Source: JBGQOG01 sp052113705
GTDB taxonomy: Bacteria > Pseudomonadota > Alphaproteobacteria > Rhodobacterales > Rhodobacteraceae
NCBI RefSeq assembly: GCF_052113705.1
Contig: NZ_JBGQOG010000009.1
Coordinates: forward strand, 1-64,000
DNA: 64,000 nucleotides
Direction of reading: 5' to 3'
Shown here one piece after another: positions 34,095-41,919 of the stretch (position 1 is the stretch's first letter; the number at the start of each line of letters is the position of its first letter). The notes under the pieces were generated by a model, which had not been told where the DNA came from, ran no database searches, and saw only the letters and a program-made list of their open reading frames with translations. The position numbers and the translations under genes were made by a program.

Positions 34095-34123
34095 TTGTTT
34101 TCACATACTGCCCCGACTAAATG
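34095..34123 (+). promoter_or_regulatory. Candidate promoter of the DUF1127 gene
   Basis: TTGTTT (34095-34100), a 17-base spacer and TAAATG (34118-34123) precede the DUF1127 ATG by about 54 bases. The preceding C gives CTTG, also compatible with a heat-shock sigma (RpoH) -35. The -10 is poor. Confidence 0.3.
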
Positions 34124-34176
34124 CAGCTCACGAAGCGAGATGCTTCAATAATGTGCAGTTTAAAAAGGAACTCGAC

Positions 34177-34371
34177 ATGTCTGCCTTTGATACGAACCGC
34201 GTGATGGCCCTGGGCGGTTTTGCCGGGCTGATCTCGAAAACCGTTTCCGCTCTGCGCGACTGGAACGATGCACGCGTGACCCGCAATCTGCTGGCCCGCC
34301 TGAGCGACCGCGAGCTGGACGATATCGGCCTGTGCCGCGCTGACATCAACTGGGTGGCACAACGCGGCTGA
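34177..34371 (+). CDS. DUF1127 small basic protein
   Basis: A 64-aa protein. The N-terminal half has an amphipathic helix (MALGGFAGLISKTVSALRDW, residues 9-28). The C-terminal half is the DUF1127 signature, RNLLARLSDRELDDIGLCRADI, cited in parts: LARLSDRELDDIGL. AAGGAA lies upstream of ATG 34177. Such proteins are stress-induced in Rhodobacter, where the DUF1127 gene ccaA is co-transcribed with CcsR sRNAs; DUF1127 proteins bind RNA or alter RNA turnover in other alphaproteobacteria. Here a CCTCCC motif and a terminator follow it. Confidence 0.88.
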   Translation: MSAFDTNRVMALGGFAGLISKTVSALRDWNDARVTRNLLARLSDRELDDIGLCRADINWVAQRG

Positions 34372-34376
34372 TCCGC

Positions 34377-34447
34377 ACCTGCCCTCCCTCTGCGTCACTG
34401 ACGCCAAAGGCCGTGCCGGGCATCCCCGGCGCGGCCTTTCTGCTTTC
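34377..34447 (+). ncRNA. Possible CcsR-like anti-SD sRNA from the DUF1127 3' region
   Basis: After the DUF1127 stop come CCTCCC (34383-34388), a small GCGTC-ACT-GACGC hairpin (about 34392-34404) and a strong terminator. CcsR sRNAs of Rhodobacter carry a CUYCUCCC motif, lie 3' of a DUF1127 gene and end in such a terminator. Here there is only one short unit and the motif is not in a clear loop, so this is a hypothesis. Confidence 0.35.
34406..34440 (+). terminator. Intrinsic terminator after the DUF1127 gene
   Basis: GGCCGTGCCGGG (34409-34420) pairs with CCCGGCGCGGCC (34425-34436), twelve pairs with one T-G, around CATC. It is extended by AAA/TTT and followed by TTTCTGCTTTC. This is the clearest terminator of the region. 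Confidence 0.75.
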
Positions 34448-34513
34448 GGGGCGCCGATCCGGGCCGACTGCATTTGTTCAGGCCACCAACCCGGACCCCG
34501 GGCGGGCATCGGA

Positions 34514-34876
34514 TCAGGGTTGACGCAGCGGCCGCAAAATCTCGGCACCATAGGAAGCCAGCCGCACCGTCACCGGATCGGCCACCAAAACCCAGGCCCC
34601 CAGCTGATCGACCGGGCCGCCGCGCTGCAATTGTGCAACGCGCTCGCCGTAGACCCCGGCGCCCAGATAGGCGAGCAGACCGCTTTTGAAGACCAGCACC
34701 GCCGCCAGAACCAAACCCGCAGCCCGCAGCCAGCCGCCCCGCCCCCGCCGCACGGGCGCCGTTGCGAAATACCGCCGCCCGAGCATCCCTGTCGCCTCAA
34801 AGGCGCCGCCTTCGGCGTGAATGCCATCAATCCGCGACAACCGCTGTTGAAAGCTGTTCAGATTCTCGTCGGCCAT
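34514..34876 (-). CDS. Small single-pass membrane protein of unknown function
   Basis: A 120-aa protein. Residues 1-50 are soluble (MADENLNSFQQRLSRIDGIH), then a basic stretch (RRGRGGWLR) and one membrane helix (AAGLVLAAVLVFKSGLLAYLG, residues about 53-73). The C-terminal tail, likely periplasmic, contains WVLVADPVTVRLASYGAEIL. GGGGAG stands before ATG 34876. It lies 91 bases after prmA and may share its transcript. No family was recognised. Confidence 0.7.
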   Translation of the reverse strand: MADENLNSFQQRLSRIDGIHAEGGAFEATGMLGRRYFATAPVRRGRGGWLRAAGLVLAAVLVFKSGLLAYLGAGVYGERVAQLQRGGPVDQLGAWVLVADPVTVRLASYGAEILRPLRQP

Positions 34877-34967
34877 GGCACAAACTCCCCAAAGACGCAT
34901 ACGCGGCACAGCGGATATTATGCCACAAAATCAGCGCTTTCGTATAGGTTTCGCGCGAATTCCCCGG

Positions 34968-35840
34968 TCATTGACCGCGGGTGAGCACCAATGTCGTCCA
35001 TTCGGCATGTTCGTCGCGCGTCTCGCGACAAAAGCCCTGCGCCTCATAGGCGGCGATCACATCATCGGCCTGTTCATGCAGGATACCGGAGAGAATCACC
35101 TTGCCCGCGGGCGCAACATGGCGTGCCATCGCCGGGGCCAGATCAATCAGCGGACCCTTGAGGATATTGGCGAACACGAGATCATAGGGAGCGCCCGCGA
35201 TCAGATCGTCATGCTCGAACCCCGGCGCCTCGATGCAGACAACCCGGCCCGCCAGACCATTCGCCTCAACATTCGCCGCCGCCGTCGCCACCGCCACAGG
35301 ATCAATGTCCGAGGCCAGCACCACCTCGGGCCAGACCGTCGCGGCCGCCATCGCCAGAACGGCGGTGCCGCAGCCGATATCCGCCACTTTATGGGCGCGG
35401 AAACCGGCCTTTTCCAGCCGGTCAAAGGCGGTCAGACAGCCGAGCGTCGTGCCGTGATGGCCGGTGCCAAAGGCCATCGCCGCCTCGATCAGAAGCGGCG
35501 TCGCATCGGCGGGCACCTTGTCCGCATCATGGCTGCCGTGCACGAAAAAGCGGCCCGCCACCACGGGGGAGAGCTCGCGTTTCACATGCGCCACCCAGTC
35601 GACATCGGGCAGTTCCGAGATCACGAAGGGCGCCGCGCCATGTGCCATCGCCAGAAGCGCCAGTGCGGTTTCATCCGGCGCCTCGTTGAAATAGCTGCCG
35701 ACCTCCCAGCGCTCCGAGCCATCCTCAATCTCAAAGACACCGACGCCATAGGGCTCGGGCTCCAGCTCCTCGACGAGTTCGGCCAGAAGTTCGGCCTGGT
35801 CGCGGTCGGAAAGGGTGGTGAAGGCGGTATAGGTGGGCAT
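34968..35840 (-). CDS. prmA: Ribosomal protein L11 methyltransferase PrmA
   Basis: A 290-aa SAM-dependent enzyme that methylates L11. The substrate-recognition domain (about residues 1-80) precedes MAFGTGHHGTTLGCLTAFD (near 120), motif I VADIGCGTAVLAMAAA (near 145), VLASDIDPVAV (motif II) and FANILKGPLIDLAP (the N-x-L-x-x-P-L loop, near 220). Start MPTYTAF at 35840. It precedes the small membrane-protein gene and follows repeat copy B. Confidence 0.95.
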   Translation of the reverse strand: MPTYTAFTTLSDRDQAELLAELVEELEPEPYGVGVFEIEDGSERWEVGSYFNEAPDETALALLAMAHGAAPFVISELPDVDWVAHVKRELSPVVAGRFFVHGSHDADKVPADATPLLIEAAMAFGTGHHGTTLGCLTAFDRLEKAGFRAHKVADIGCGTAVLAMAAATVWPEVVLASDIDPVAVATAAANVEANGLAGRVVCIEAPGFEHDDLIAGAPYDLVFANILKGPLIDLAPAMARHVAPAGKVILSGILHEQADDVIAAYEAQGFCRETRDEHAEWTTLVLTRGQ

Positions 35841-35920
35841 GATCGGCTCCGGCAGGTTTCGGGGCAGCTAGGCGGTTTGGCCCCTTGCCGTCAAGTCGTG
35901 CGGGGGAAAAGGCCGCGGAA

Positions 35921-35984
35921 AGGGGGGCTGTCTGCCCCCCACGGCCTTGCGGCCTCCCCCCAGAGGATATTTCCGACGAAGCAA
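35921..35984 (+). repeat. Intergenic repeat element, copy B (3' of msrA)
   Basis: GGGGGGCTGTCTGCCCCCC forms a hairpin, then GGCC-TTGC-GGCC, then CCCCCCAGAGGATATTTCCG and CGAAGCAAAG. It carries the GGATATTT-N4-CGAAGCAA ending of the family. It lies 17 bases after the msrA stop and in the opposite orientation to copy C on the other side of msrA. Confidence 0.75.
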
Positions 35985-36001
35985 AGGCCAGAGAAAGAGC
36001 C

Positions 36002-36655
36002 TTATGCGGGCAGGCCGATCGGGCAGGTGACGCCGGTGCCGCCGATGCCGCAATAGCCTTCAGGGTTCTTGGCGAGGTATTGCTGGTGATACTCCTCGGC
36101 CACATAGAAGGTCGGGGCGGGCAGGATCTCGGTGGTGATCGTCCCGTAACCCGCGGCCTGCAATTTGGCTTCATACACGGCGCGGCTGGCCTCTGCCGCT
36201 GCCTGCTGGGCGTCACTGAAAGTGTAGATGCCCGAGCGGTATTGCGTGCCACGGTCATTGCCCTGCCGCATGCCCTGCGTCGGATCGTGGTTTTCCCAGA
36301 AGACCTTCAGCAGCGCCTCATAGCTGATGACCGCCGGGTCATAGACCACGCGGACCACTTCATTATGGCCGGTCATGCCGGTGCAAACCTCTTTATAGGT
36401 CGCATTCGGGGTCACGCCGCCCGCATAGCCGACCATCGTGTTCCAGACACCGTCCAGCGCCCAGAATTTGCGCTCCACGCCCCAGAAACAGCCCATGCCG
36501 AACACAGCCTCCTGCATGCCCTCCGGCACCGGCGCCAAGAGCGGACGGTGATAGATGAAATGCGTCTCGGCGGTCGGAATCGGCTCCGGGCGCCCCGGGA
36601 GGGCCTCGGCGAGGGTGGGAAGGGTGGCTTTTTTGCCCATCAAAGAAAACATCAT
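36002..36655 (-). CDS. msrA: Peptide methionine sulfoxide reductase MsrA
   Basis: A 217-aa enzyme that repairs methionine-S-sulfoxide. The catalytic motif GMGCFWGVE has Cys56. VGYAGGVTPNATYKEVCTG, GHNEVVRVVYDP and YRSGIYTFSD follow, and the C-terminal part AEEYHQQYLAKNPEGYC carries one recycling cysteine; another lies in GVTCPIG. ATG 36655 gives an N-terminal extension of about 45 residues that is common in the long class. The gene is flanked by repeats B and C in inverted orientation. Confidence 0.95.
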   Translation of the reverse strand: MMFSLMGKKATLPTLAEALPGRPEPIPTAETHFIYHRPLLAPVPEGMQEAVFGMGCFWGVERKFWALDGVWNTMVGYAGGVTPNATYKEVCTGMTGHNEVVRVVYDPAVISYEALLKVFWENHDPTQGMRQGNDRGTQYRSGIYTFSDAQQAAAEASRAVYEAKLQAAGYGTITTEILPAPTFYVAEEYHQQYLAKNPEGYCGIGGTGVTCPIGLPA

Positions 36656-36717
36656 GCGCCTCCTGTGCTGAGCCCATAGATAGGCGCGCGGCGCGGCATT
36701 TCCAATCACCCTGCATC

Positions 36718-36779
36718 TTTGCCTGATCTGAAATATCCTCGGGGGAGGCCGCAGGCCGTGGGGGCAGACAGCCCCCCGC
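36718..36779 (-). repeat. Intergenic repeat element, copy C (3' of priA)
   Basis: Read on the minus strand: GGGGGGCTGTCTGCCCCC, GGCC-TGCG-GGCC, CCCCCGAGGATATTTCAGA and TCAGGCAAA. It matches copy B closely up to GGATATTT, then has a diverged end. It begins eight bases after the priA stop and is inverted relative to B. The core hairpin is preserved, so terminator function is plausible. Confidence 0.7.
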
Positions 36780-36786
36780 GCCACGC

Positions 36787-38982
36787 TCAGAGGAAAGACT
36801 GCGGGTCGATATCCACCGCGACGCGCAGATTATTCGGCGCCCGCAGTTGCGCCAGCCATTGGGCAAGCGCCGCCTGCAATGGCGCGCCCTTCGCCGCCTT
36901 GATCAACAGCCGCACCCGGTGCCGTCCGCGCACCCGGGCAATCGGGGCCGGGGCGGGGCCGAAAATCTCGGCGCCAATTCGGCGCAACGGCTCGGCCCGG
37001 CGTGCCAGTTCGCCGCCAAATTCAAAGAGTTGCGCGACATCCGGCCCCGAGAGGATGATCCCCGCCATCCGTCCATAGGGCGGCACCCCCATCGCGCGGC
37101 GGCTCTCGGCCTCGGCGCGCCAGAACCCCTCCTCATCGCCGCCCAAAATCGCGCGGATCACCGGATGTTCGGGCTGATGCGTCTGCAAGAGCGCCATGCC
37201 GGGCTTTTCTGCCCGCCCCGCACGCCCCGCCACCTGCCGCATCAGCTGAAACGTCCGCTCGGCCGCGCGCAGATCCGAGCCTTGCAGCCCGAGATCGGCG
37301 TCAATCACCCCCACCAGCGTCAGATGCGGAAAATTATGCCCCTTGGCCACGATCTGCGTGCCAATGATGATATCCGCCGCCCCCTGGGCAATCGCGCCGA
37401 TCGCCTCTTTCAGCGCGCGGGCCGAGCCGAAGAGGTCGGAGGACAGCACCGAGAGCCGCGCCTCGGGGAAGCGTTCGGAAACCTCTTCCGCCAACCGCTC
37501 CACCCCCGGCCCCACCGGCGCCAGCTTCCCCTCGACATGGCAGGAGGGGCAGGCGGTGGGGATCGGTTTCGTCTCGCCGCATTGGTGGCAGACGAGGCGC
37601 TTTTGAAAGCGGTGCTCGACCATCCGCGCGTCACAATGATCGCAGCCGATCTGATGGCCGCAGGCGCGGCAGATGGTCACCGGCGCAAAACCGCGGCGGT
37701 TGAGAAAGAGGAGACTCTGCTCGCCCGTGCCCAGCCGCGCGGTGACCGCCTCAGCCAAACTGGGCGAAATCCACTGGTTCGCGGCCATCTTCTCGCCGCG
37801 CAGGTCAATCGCCGCCATCTCGGGCAATTCCGAGACGCCAAAGCGGGCGGCCAGATCGAGGCGGGTGTATTTCCCCGCCTCGGCATTCACCCAGCTTTCG
37901 AGGCTCGGCGTGGCCGAGGCCAGCACCACCTGCGCCGAACATTGGCTGGCGCGCAGCACCGCCATGTCGCGCGCGTGATAGAGCACCCCCTCCTCCTGCT
38001 TGTAGGAAGTGTCGTGCTCTTCATCGACGACGATCAGCCCCAGATCGCGGAACGGCAGGAACAGCGCCGAGCGCGCCCCCACCACCATATCGCAGCCGCC
38101 CTCGCCCACCATCCGCCAGAGCCGCCGCCGCTCGGTCAGGGTGACGCCCGAGTGCCACTCACCGGGCCGCGCGCCAAAACGCGCCTCGACCCGGGTCAGA
38201 AATTCCTGCGTCAGCGCGATCTCGGGCAAGAGCACGAGCGCCTGTCGCCCCTGCGCCAGACATTCCGCCACCGCCTCGAGATAGACCTCGGTCTTGCCGG
38301 AGCCGGTGACGCCTTTCAGGAGCGTCGTGCCATAGCCGCCGCTGCGGATCGCGGCATTCAGGCGCGCGGCGGCGGCGGCCTGATCGGGCGAGAGATCCTT
38401 GCCCGCCAGCCTCGCATCCATCCGCGGAAACGGCAGATCGCGCGGGCTTTCGCCCTCCTCGACCGCGCCCGAGGCCACGAGGCCCTTGACCACCTGCGTC
38501 GTCACCCCGGCCAGATGCGCCAGCTCGCCCAGCATGAACCCGGCCCCGCCATGTTCGCGCAAAACCTCCAGCACCCGGGTGCGGGCATCGGTCATCCGCG
38601 CGGGCTCGCCCTGCCCGAGACGATAGATTTTTCGCATCCCCGGTGCCTCGCCCAGACCCGGTGCGCGGGTGGCCAGCCGCAGCATCTGCGGCAAGGGGGT
38701 CAGGGTATATTCGCCCGCCCGGACCAGAAAGGTCCGCAGCTCCTCGCGCATCGGGGCGGCGTCGAGCACCCGGATCACCGAGCGCAATTTGGCCGCGTCA
38801 AAGCCACCCTCGCCCGGGCCCCAGACCACGCCCAGAACCTTGCGCGGGCCCAGCGGCACCTCGACAAAGGCACCGGGAAAGCATCCCCCTTCCGGCGCGC
38901 GGTAGTCCAATGGCCGCCCGATCGGCTCGGCAGTCAGCACCGCCACCCGTTCGCCTGCCTCGAAATACCCGGTCTCTGCCAC
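36787..38982 (-). CDS. priA: Primosomal replication restart helicase PriA
   Basis: A 731-aa helicase that reloads the replisome at stalled forks. It has an N-terminal DNA-binding domain (RVAVLTAEPIGRPLDYRAP), Walker A GVTGSGKTEVYLE (near residue 225) and DEEH box IVVDEEHDTSYKQ (near 320). The zinc-binding cysteine clusters are CRACGHQIGCDHCDAR and CHQCGETKPIPTACPSC (near 440-480). The start is GTG 38982 with AAGGGGG upstream, giving VAETGYFEAGERVAV; the frame is open further upstream but the added residues are not PriA-like. Confidence 0.94.
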   Translation of the reverse strand: MAETGYFEAGERVAVLTAEPIGRPLDYRAPEGGCFPGAFVEVPLGPRKVLGVVWGPGEGGFDAAKLRSVIRVLDAAPMREELRTFLVRAGEYTLTPLPQMLRLATRAPGLGEAPGMRKIYRLGQGEPARMTDARTRVLEVLREHGGAGFMLGELAHLAGVTTQVVKGLVASGAVEEGESPRDLPFPRMDARLAGKDLSPDQAAAAARLNAAIRSGGYGTTLLKGVTGSGKTEVYLEAVAECLAQGRQALVLLPEIALTQEFLTRVEARFGARPGEWHSGVTLTERRRLWRMVGEGGCDMVVGARSALFLPFRDLGLIVVDEEHDTSYKQEEGVLYHARDMAVLRASQCSAQVVLASATPSLESWVNAEAGKYTRLDLAARFGVSELPEMAAIDLRGEKMAANQWISPSLAEAVTARLGTGEQSLLFLNRRGFAPVTICRACGHQIGCDHCDARMVEHRFQKRLVCHQCGETKPIPTACPSCHVEGKLAPVGPGVERLAEEVSERFPEARLSVLSSDLFGSARALKEAIGAIAQGAADIIIGTQIVAKGHNFPHLTLVGVIDADLGLQGSDLRAAERTFQLMRQVAGRAGRAEKPGMALLQTHQPEHPVIRAILGGDEEGFWRAEAESRRAMGVPPYGRMAGIILSGPDVAQLFEFGGELARRAEPLRRIGAEIFGPAPAPIARVRGRHRVRLLIKAAKGAPLQAALAQWLAQLRAPNNLRVAVDIDPQSFL

Positions 38983-39158
38983 GGCGCCCCCTTTGCTGGC
39001 CTTGGGTTTCGCATTGGCCCACGCCGGGGTCAATCGCCCGTGCAGCCCTGCCACGGCCACCGGCGCATCTCTGCTGCGGCGCAAAATCCCCTCTGTCCTC
39101 CCCGGGAATTCGTGTAAGGTTGCGGCAAATGACCAGCAGAGTCACCCGAAGAGGCCCC

Positions 39159-39863
39159 ATGACCGAGAGCGCACTGGCGGATCAGATCCGCGAGAAAATC
39201 ATTGCCGACCCCGATGCCATTCTGGAAGATCACGACCTTATGAAGGCGCTGATTGCTGCGAATGAACGCGCGATGGGCACCAATATCATCGATCTGCGCG
39301 GCGTCGCGATGGAGCGGCTGGAGGCGCGGCTCGACCGGCTGGAGGACACCCACCGTTCGGTGATCGCCGCCGCCTATGAGAACCTCGCGGGGACCAATCA
39401 GGTGCATCGCGCGGTGCTGAAGATGCTGGATCCGCTGGAGTTTGAAGAATTCCTGAAAAACCTCGGCACCGAAGTGGCCGATATTCTGCGCGTCGATTGC
39501 GTGCGCCTCGTGCTGGAAAGCCCGCGGAATGAGGATGACCCGGCGCTGAACCGTCTGGGCGATGTGCTTTGCGTGGCGGAACCGGGCTTCATCGCGGAAT
39601 ATATGCGCGGCGGGCGCAATGCGCAGCCGCGCACCGTGGTTTTGCGCCAGACCCTGCCGCAAAGCCATGCGATCTATGGGGATTCCGCTGATTGGATCCG
39701 GTCGGAGGCGCTGATGCGGCTCGATTTCGGCCCCGGCCGTCTGCCCGGCCTGTTGGTGATGGGCGCCGAAGACCCGCATCTGTTCAAACCCTCGCAAGGT
39801 ACCGATCTGCTGAGCTTTTTCGCCGGGGTGTTTGAGCGCGCGATGCGCCGCTGGCTCGGCTGA
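39159..39863 (+). CDS. DUF484 family protein
   Basis: A 234-aa cytoplasmic protein. A short helical N-terminus (LADQIREKIIADPDAILED) and coiled-coil (AMERLEARLDRLEDTH) precede a GAF-like domain (about residues 90-230) with VDCVRLVLESPR and LPGLLVMGAEDPHLF. DUF484 genes commonly precede xerC, as here, where the stop overlaps the xerC ATG by one base. ATG 39159 follows GAAGAGG; ATG 39129, ten codons upstream, is possible. The biochemical role is unknown. Confidence 0.85.
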   Translation: MTESALADQIREKIIADPDAILEDHDLMKALIAANERAMGTNIIDLRGVAMERLEARLDRLEDTHRSVIAAAYENLAGTNQVHRAVLKMLDPLEFEEFLKNLGTEVADILRVDCVRLVLESPRNEDDPALNRLGDVLCVAEPGFIAEYMRGGRNAQPRTVVLRQTLPQSHAIYGDSADWIRSEALMRLDFGPGRLPGLLVMGAEDPHLFKPSQGTDLLSFFAGVFERAMRRWLG

Positions 39864-40798
39864 TGGCGGCGCTGCCACCGCTTGGTTTCTCGCCCGCCCT
39901 GGGCGAGGCGCTGAACCGCTGGCTGGACCATCTGCGCGCGCTTGAGGGCGCGTCAGAGGCCACGATCACCGCCTATCGCACTGATCTGAGCGGGTTTCTG
40001 GGCTTTTTGGGCCATCATCACGGCGAGGGGATGGGGCTTGGCCGCCTGGCCAGCCTTGGGCAGTCCGACATGCGGGCCTATCTGGCGCATGAGCGGGCGC
40101 GGGGCATCGCCGCCCGCTCGCTTGCGCGCCGACTGAGCGCGGTCAAGAGTTTCATCCGCTGGCTGGCCGAGCGCGAGGATTTTGACGCCACCGCCGTTCT
40201 GTCGGCCCGCGCGCCGAAATTTTCCCGCAAACTGCCGCGCCCGCTCAGCGAAGAGGCGGCGCGGGCGGTGATTGCGCAGGTGGATGTGCAGGCGATGGTG
40301 CCCTGGATTGCCGCGCGGGATGCGGCGGTGATCACCCTGCTTTACGGCTGCGGCCTGCGGATCTCGGAGGCACTGGGCCTGACCGGGGCCGACGCCCCCC
40401 TGCCCGAGGTTTTGCGCATCATCGGCAAGGGCGGCAAAGAGCGCATTGTCCCGGTGCTGCCCGCCGCGCGTGCCGCCGTGGCGGAATATCTGCGCCTTTG
40501 CCCCTATGCGCCCAGGCCCACGGGGCCGCTCTTTCTCGGCGCGCGGGGCGGGGCGCTGAACCCGCGGCTGATCGCCAAGGCGATGGAGATGGCGCGCGGC
40601 GCACTGGGGCTGCCCGCCAGCGCCACGCCGCATGCTTTGCGCCACAGCTTTGCCACGCATCTGCTCTCTGCGGGCGGCGATCTGCGGGCGATCCAGGAAT
40701 TGCTGGGCCATGCCTCGCTGGCGACGACGCAGGTCTATACGGCCGTCGATACCGCCCGCCTGATGGAGGTTTACGCCCGCGCGCATCCCCGCGCCTGA
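39863..40798 (+). CDS. xerC: Tyrosine recombinase XerC
   Basis: A 311-aa site-specific recombinase that resolves chromosome dimers at dif with XerD. The SAM-like N-terminal domain is at residues 10-110. The catalytic domain has the Arg of GCGLRISEALGL (near 165), KGGKERIVPVLP, HALRHSFATHLLSAGG (H-x-x-R) and GHASLATTQVY with the nucleophile Tyr292. It starts at TGATG, sharing one base with the DUF484 stop. A core gene, not a mobile-element integrase: no attachment site or phage gene adjoins it. Confidence 0.95.
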   Translation: MAALPPLGFSPALGEALNRWLDHLRALEGASEATITAYRTDLSGFLGFLGHHHGEGMGLGRLASLGQSDMRAYLAHERARGIAARSLARRLSAVKSFIRWLAEREDFDATAVLSARAPKFSRKLPRPLSEEAARAVIAQVDVQAMVPWIAARDAAVITLLYGCGLRISEALGLTGADAPLPEVLRIIGKGGKERIVPVLPAARAAVAEYLRLCPYAPRPTGPLFLGARGGALNPRLIAKAMEMARGALGLPASATPHALRHSFATHLLSAGGDLRAIQELLGHASLATTQVYTAVDTARLMEVYARAHPRA

Positions 40799-40803
40799 TA
40801 CAA

Positions 40804-40821
40804 GTGCCGCGGGCCCGGCAC
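40804..40821 (+). terminator. Weak hairpin after xerC
   Basis: GTGCCG (40804-40809) and CGGCAC (40816-40821) pair around CGGGCC, five bases after the xerC stop. No T tract follows, so function is uncertain. Confidence 0.3.
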
Positions 40822-40995
40822 CGGGCACGACCCACCGCCCGCAACCCACCGGCGAGCTCCCCGGCCATACCGCCCCCATAGGGCGAAATTGCCCGGTATT
40901 TTCAGCATTTCATCGCAAGGCTGCCGCAAAACCTCATCAACGGTTAAGGTCTCGGCGCCATCGATAGAGGCAGGGCTCAACCAGAAAGGTATCCC

Positions 40996-41634
40996 ATGAC
41001 CCTGATTTCGATGACATCCCTGGCGGGAGCGTCGTGGGCCGGTCTTCAGCAGCTGCAGGGCACGCAGCAGAGCAAAAGCACCGCCGCCACCACCGATTTC
41101 GCCAGCGGGTCCGGCGCTGCGTCCAACGCGACGCAAGCCACCGAAGGACGTCCCCCCGCAGGTCCGCCGCCCGGCCCGCCTCCCGGCACCGGCGCCAGCG
41201 CAAAATCCCTGTTCGACGCGCTGCGCACCGACAGCGATGGCGATACGGATGGCGACAGCGCCCTCTCGGGCAGCGCCGAAAGCACCGAAAGCGCAGCGGG
41301 CGCGTTGCTCTCCCAGATTCTCAGCGCCGCCGATTCCAACGCCGATGGACAGGTGTCCGCGGATGAGTTGGGCGCCTTTACCTCTGCGCTGACCTCGGCA
41401 GATGGCCCCCACAGCAGCGAGGCGACAGGCGCCGCCACCGGAACCGCGGACGCCCGCGAGGGCAATGGTCCGCACGGCCCCTCCCCCGAGGAAAGCGCCA
41501 GCACCACGAAGGCGGCCGACAGCGTCTATCGATCCCTGTTCGAGGCCCGGTCGGCGCAACAGGGTCAGGACAACGTCACATTTGACCGCAATCGGGCGAA
41601 CCAGTTCCTCAACCTGCTGTCGGAGGTGGCCTGA
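40996..41634 (+). CDS. EF-hand calcium-binding protein, low-complexity
   Basis: A 212-aa protein rich in Ala, Ser, Thr and Gly. One canonical EF-hand loop is DSNADGQVSADE (Asp113 to Glu124), and a second acidic repeat, DSDGDTDGD (from Asp79), resembles an incomplete loop. A proline block (PPAGPPPGPPPG, near residue 55) lies upstream. No signal peptide is convincing. AGAAAGG stands before ATG 40996. The C-terminal part (YRSLFEARSAQQGQDNVTF) looks folded. Calcium binding is expected, but the partner is unknown. A strong hairpin follows 124 bases after the stop. Confidence 0.75.
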   Translation: MTLISMTSLAGASWAGLQQLQGTQQSKSTAATTDFASGSGAASNATQATEGRPPAGPPPGPPPGTGASAKSLFDALRTDSDGDTDGDSALSGSAESTESAAGALLSQILSAADSNADGQVSADELGAFTSALTSADGPHSSEATGAATGTADAREGNGPHGPSPEESASTTKAADSVYRSLFEARSAQQGQDNVTFDRNRANQFLNLLSEVA

Positions 41635-41758
41635 CCCCCGGCTTGATCTGACAGGGCGACGCGCGACCTCACCCCCAACAGCCCGTGGCCCTGAAAACAC
41701 CCTTGCCCGTCCGGCCGCACCTCACCCCCGCCGCCGCGCGCGCACTGACCACCTGCAA

Positions 41759-41793
41759 GCGCCGATGGACCCTCCCCCGGGGTCCATCGGCGC
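41759..41793 (+). terminator. Perfect 14-bp hairpin before the phosphatidylcholine synthase gene
   Basis: GCGCCGATGGACCC (41759-41772) and GGGTCCATCGGCGC (41780-41793) are exact complements around TCCCCCG. It lies in a 285-bp spacer with no gene. There is no T tract. It could be an RNA processing stem, a terminator or a binding palindrome. Confidence 0.45.
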
Positions 41794-41919
41794 CGAGGCC
41801 CCACCGCGCCATGCTGCACAAGGCCCCGCCCCGCGCCGCCGCGCCACGGTTTTTCGGGATTTCCGATAACTTGCGCCGCAAGCATTGCCTCAACCGGCAG
41901 ATTGCGGCATGACGGGCAC

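Larger units (their letters stand above)
33801..34176. other. 376-bp divergent promoter region (ruvC / DUF1127)
   Basis: No gene is supported. It holds the candidate LexA box at 33875-33889 for ruvC and a candidate promoter at 34095-34123 for the DUF1127 gene. GAAGC-GAGAT-GCTTC (about 34133-34147) can fold in the DUF1127 leader. Confidence 0.5.

Noticed and set aside
39863..40798. XerC as evidence of an integrated mobile element
   Set aside because: It is the housekeeping recombinase coupled to DUF484; no attachment site, excisionase or phage gene adjoins it.
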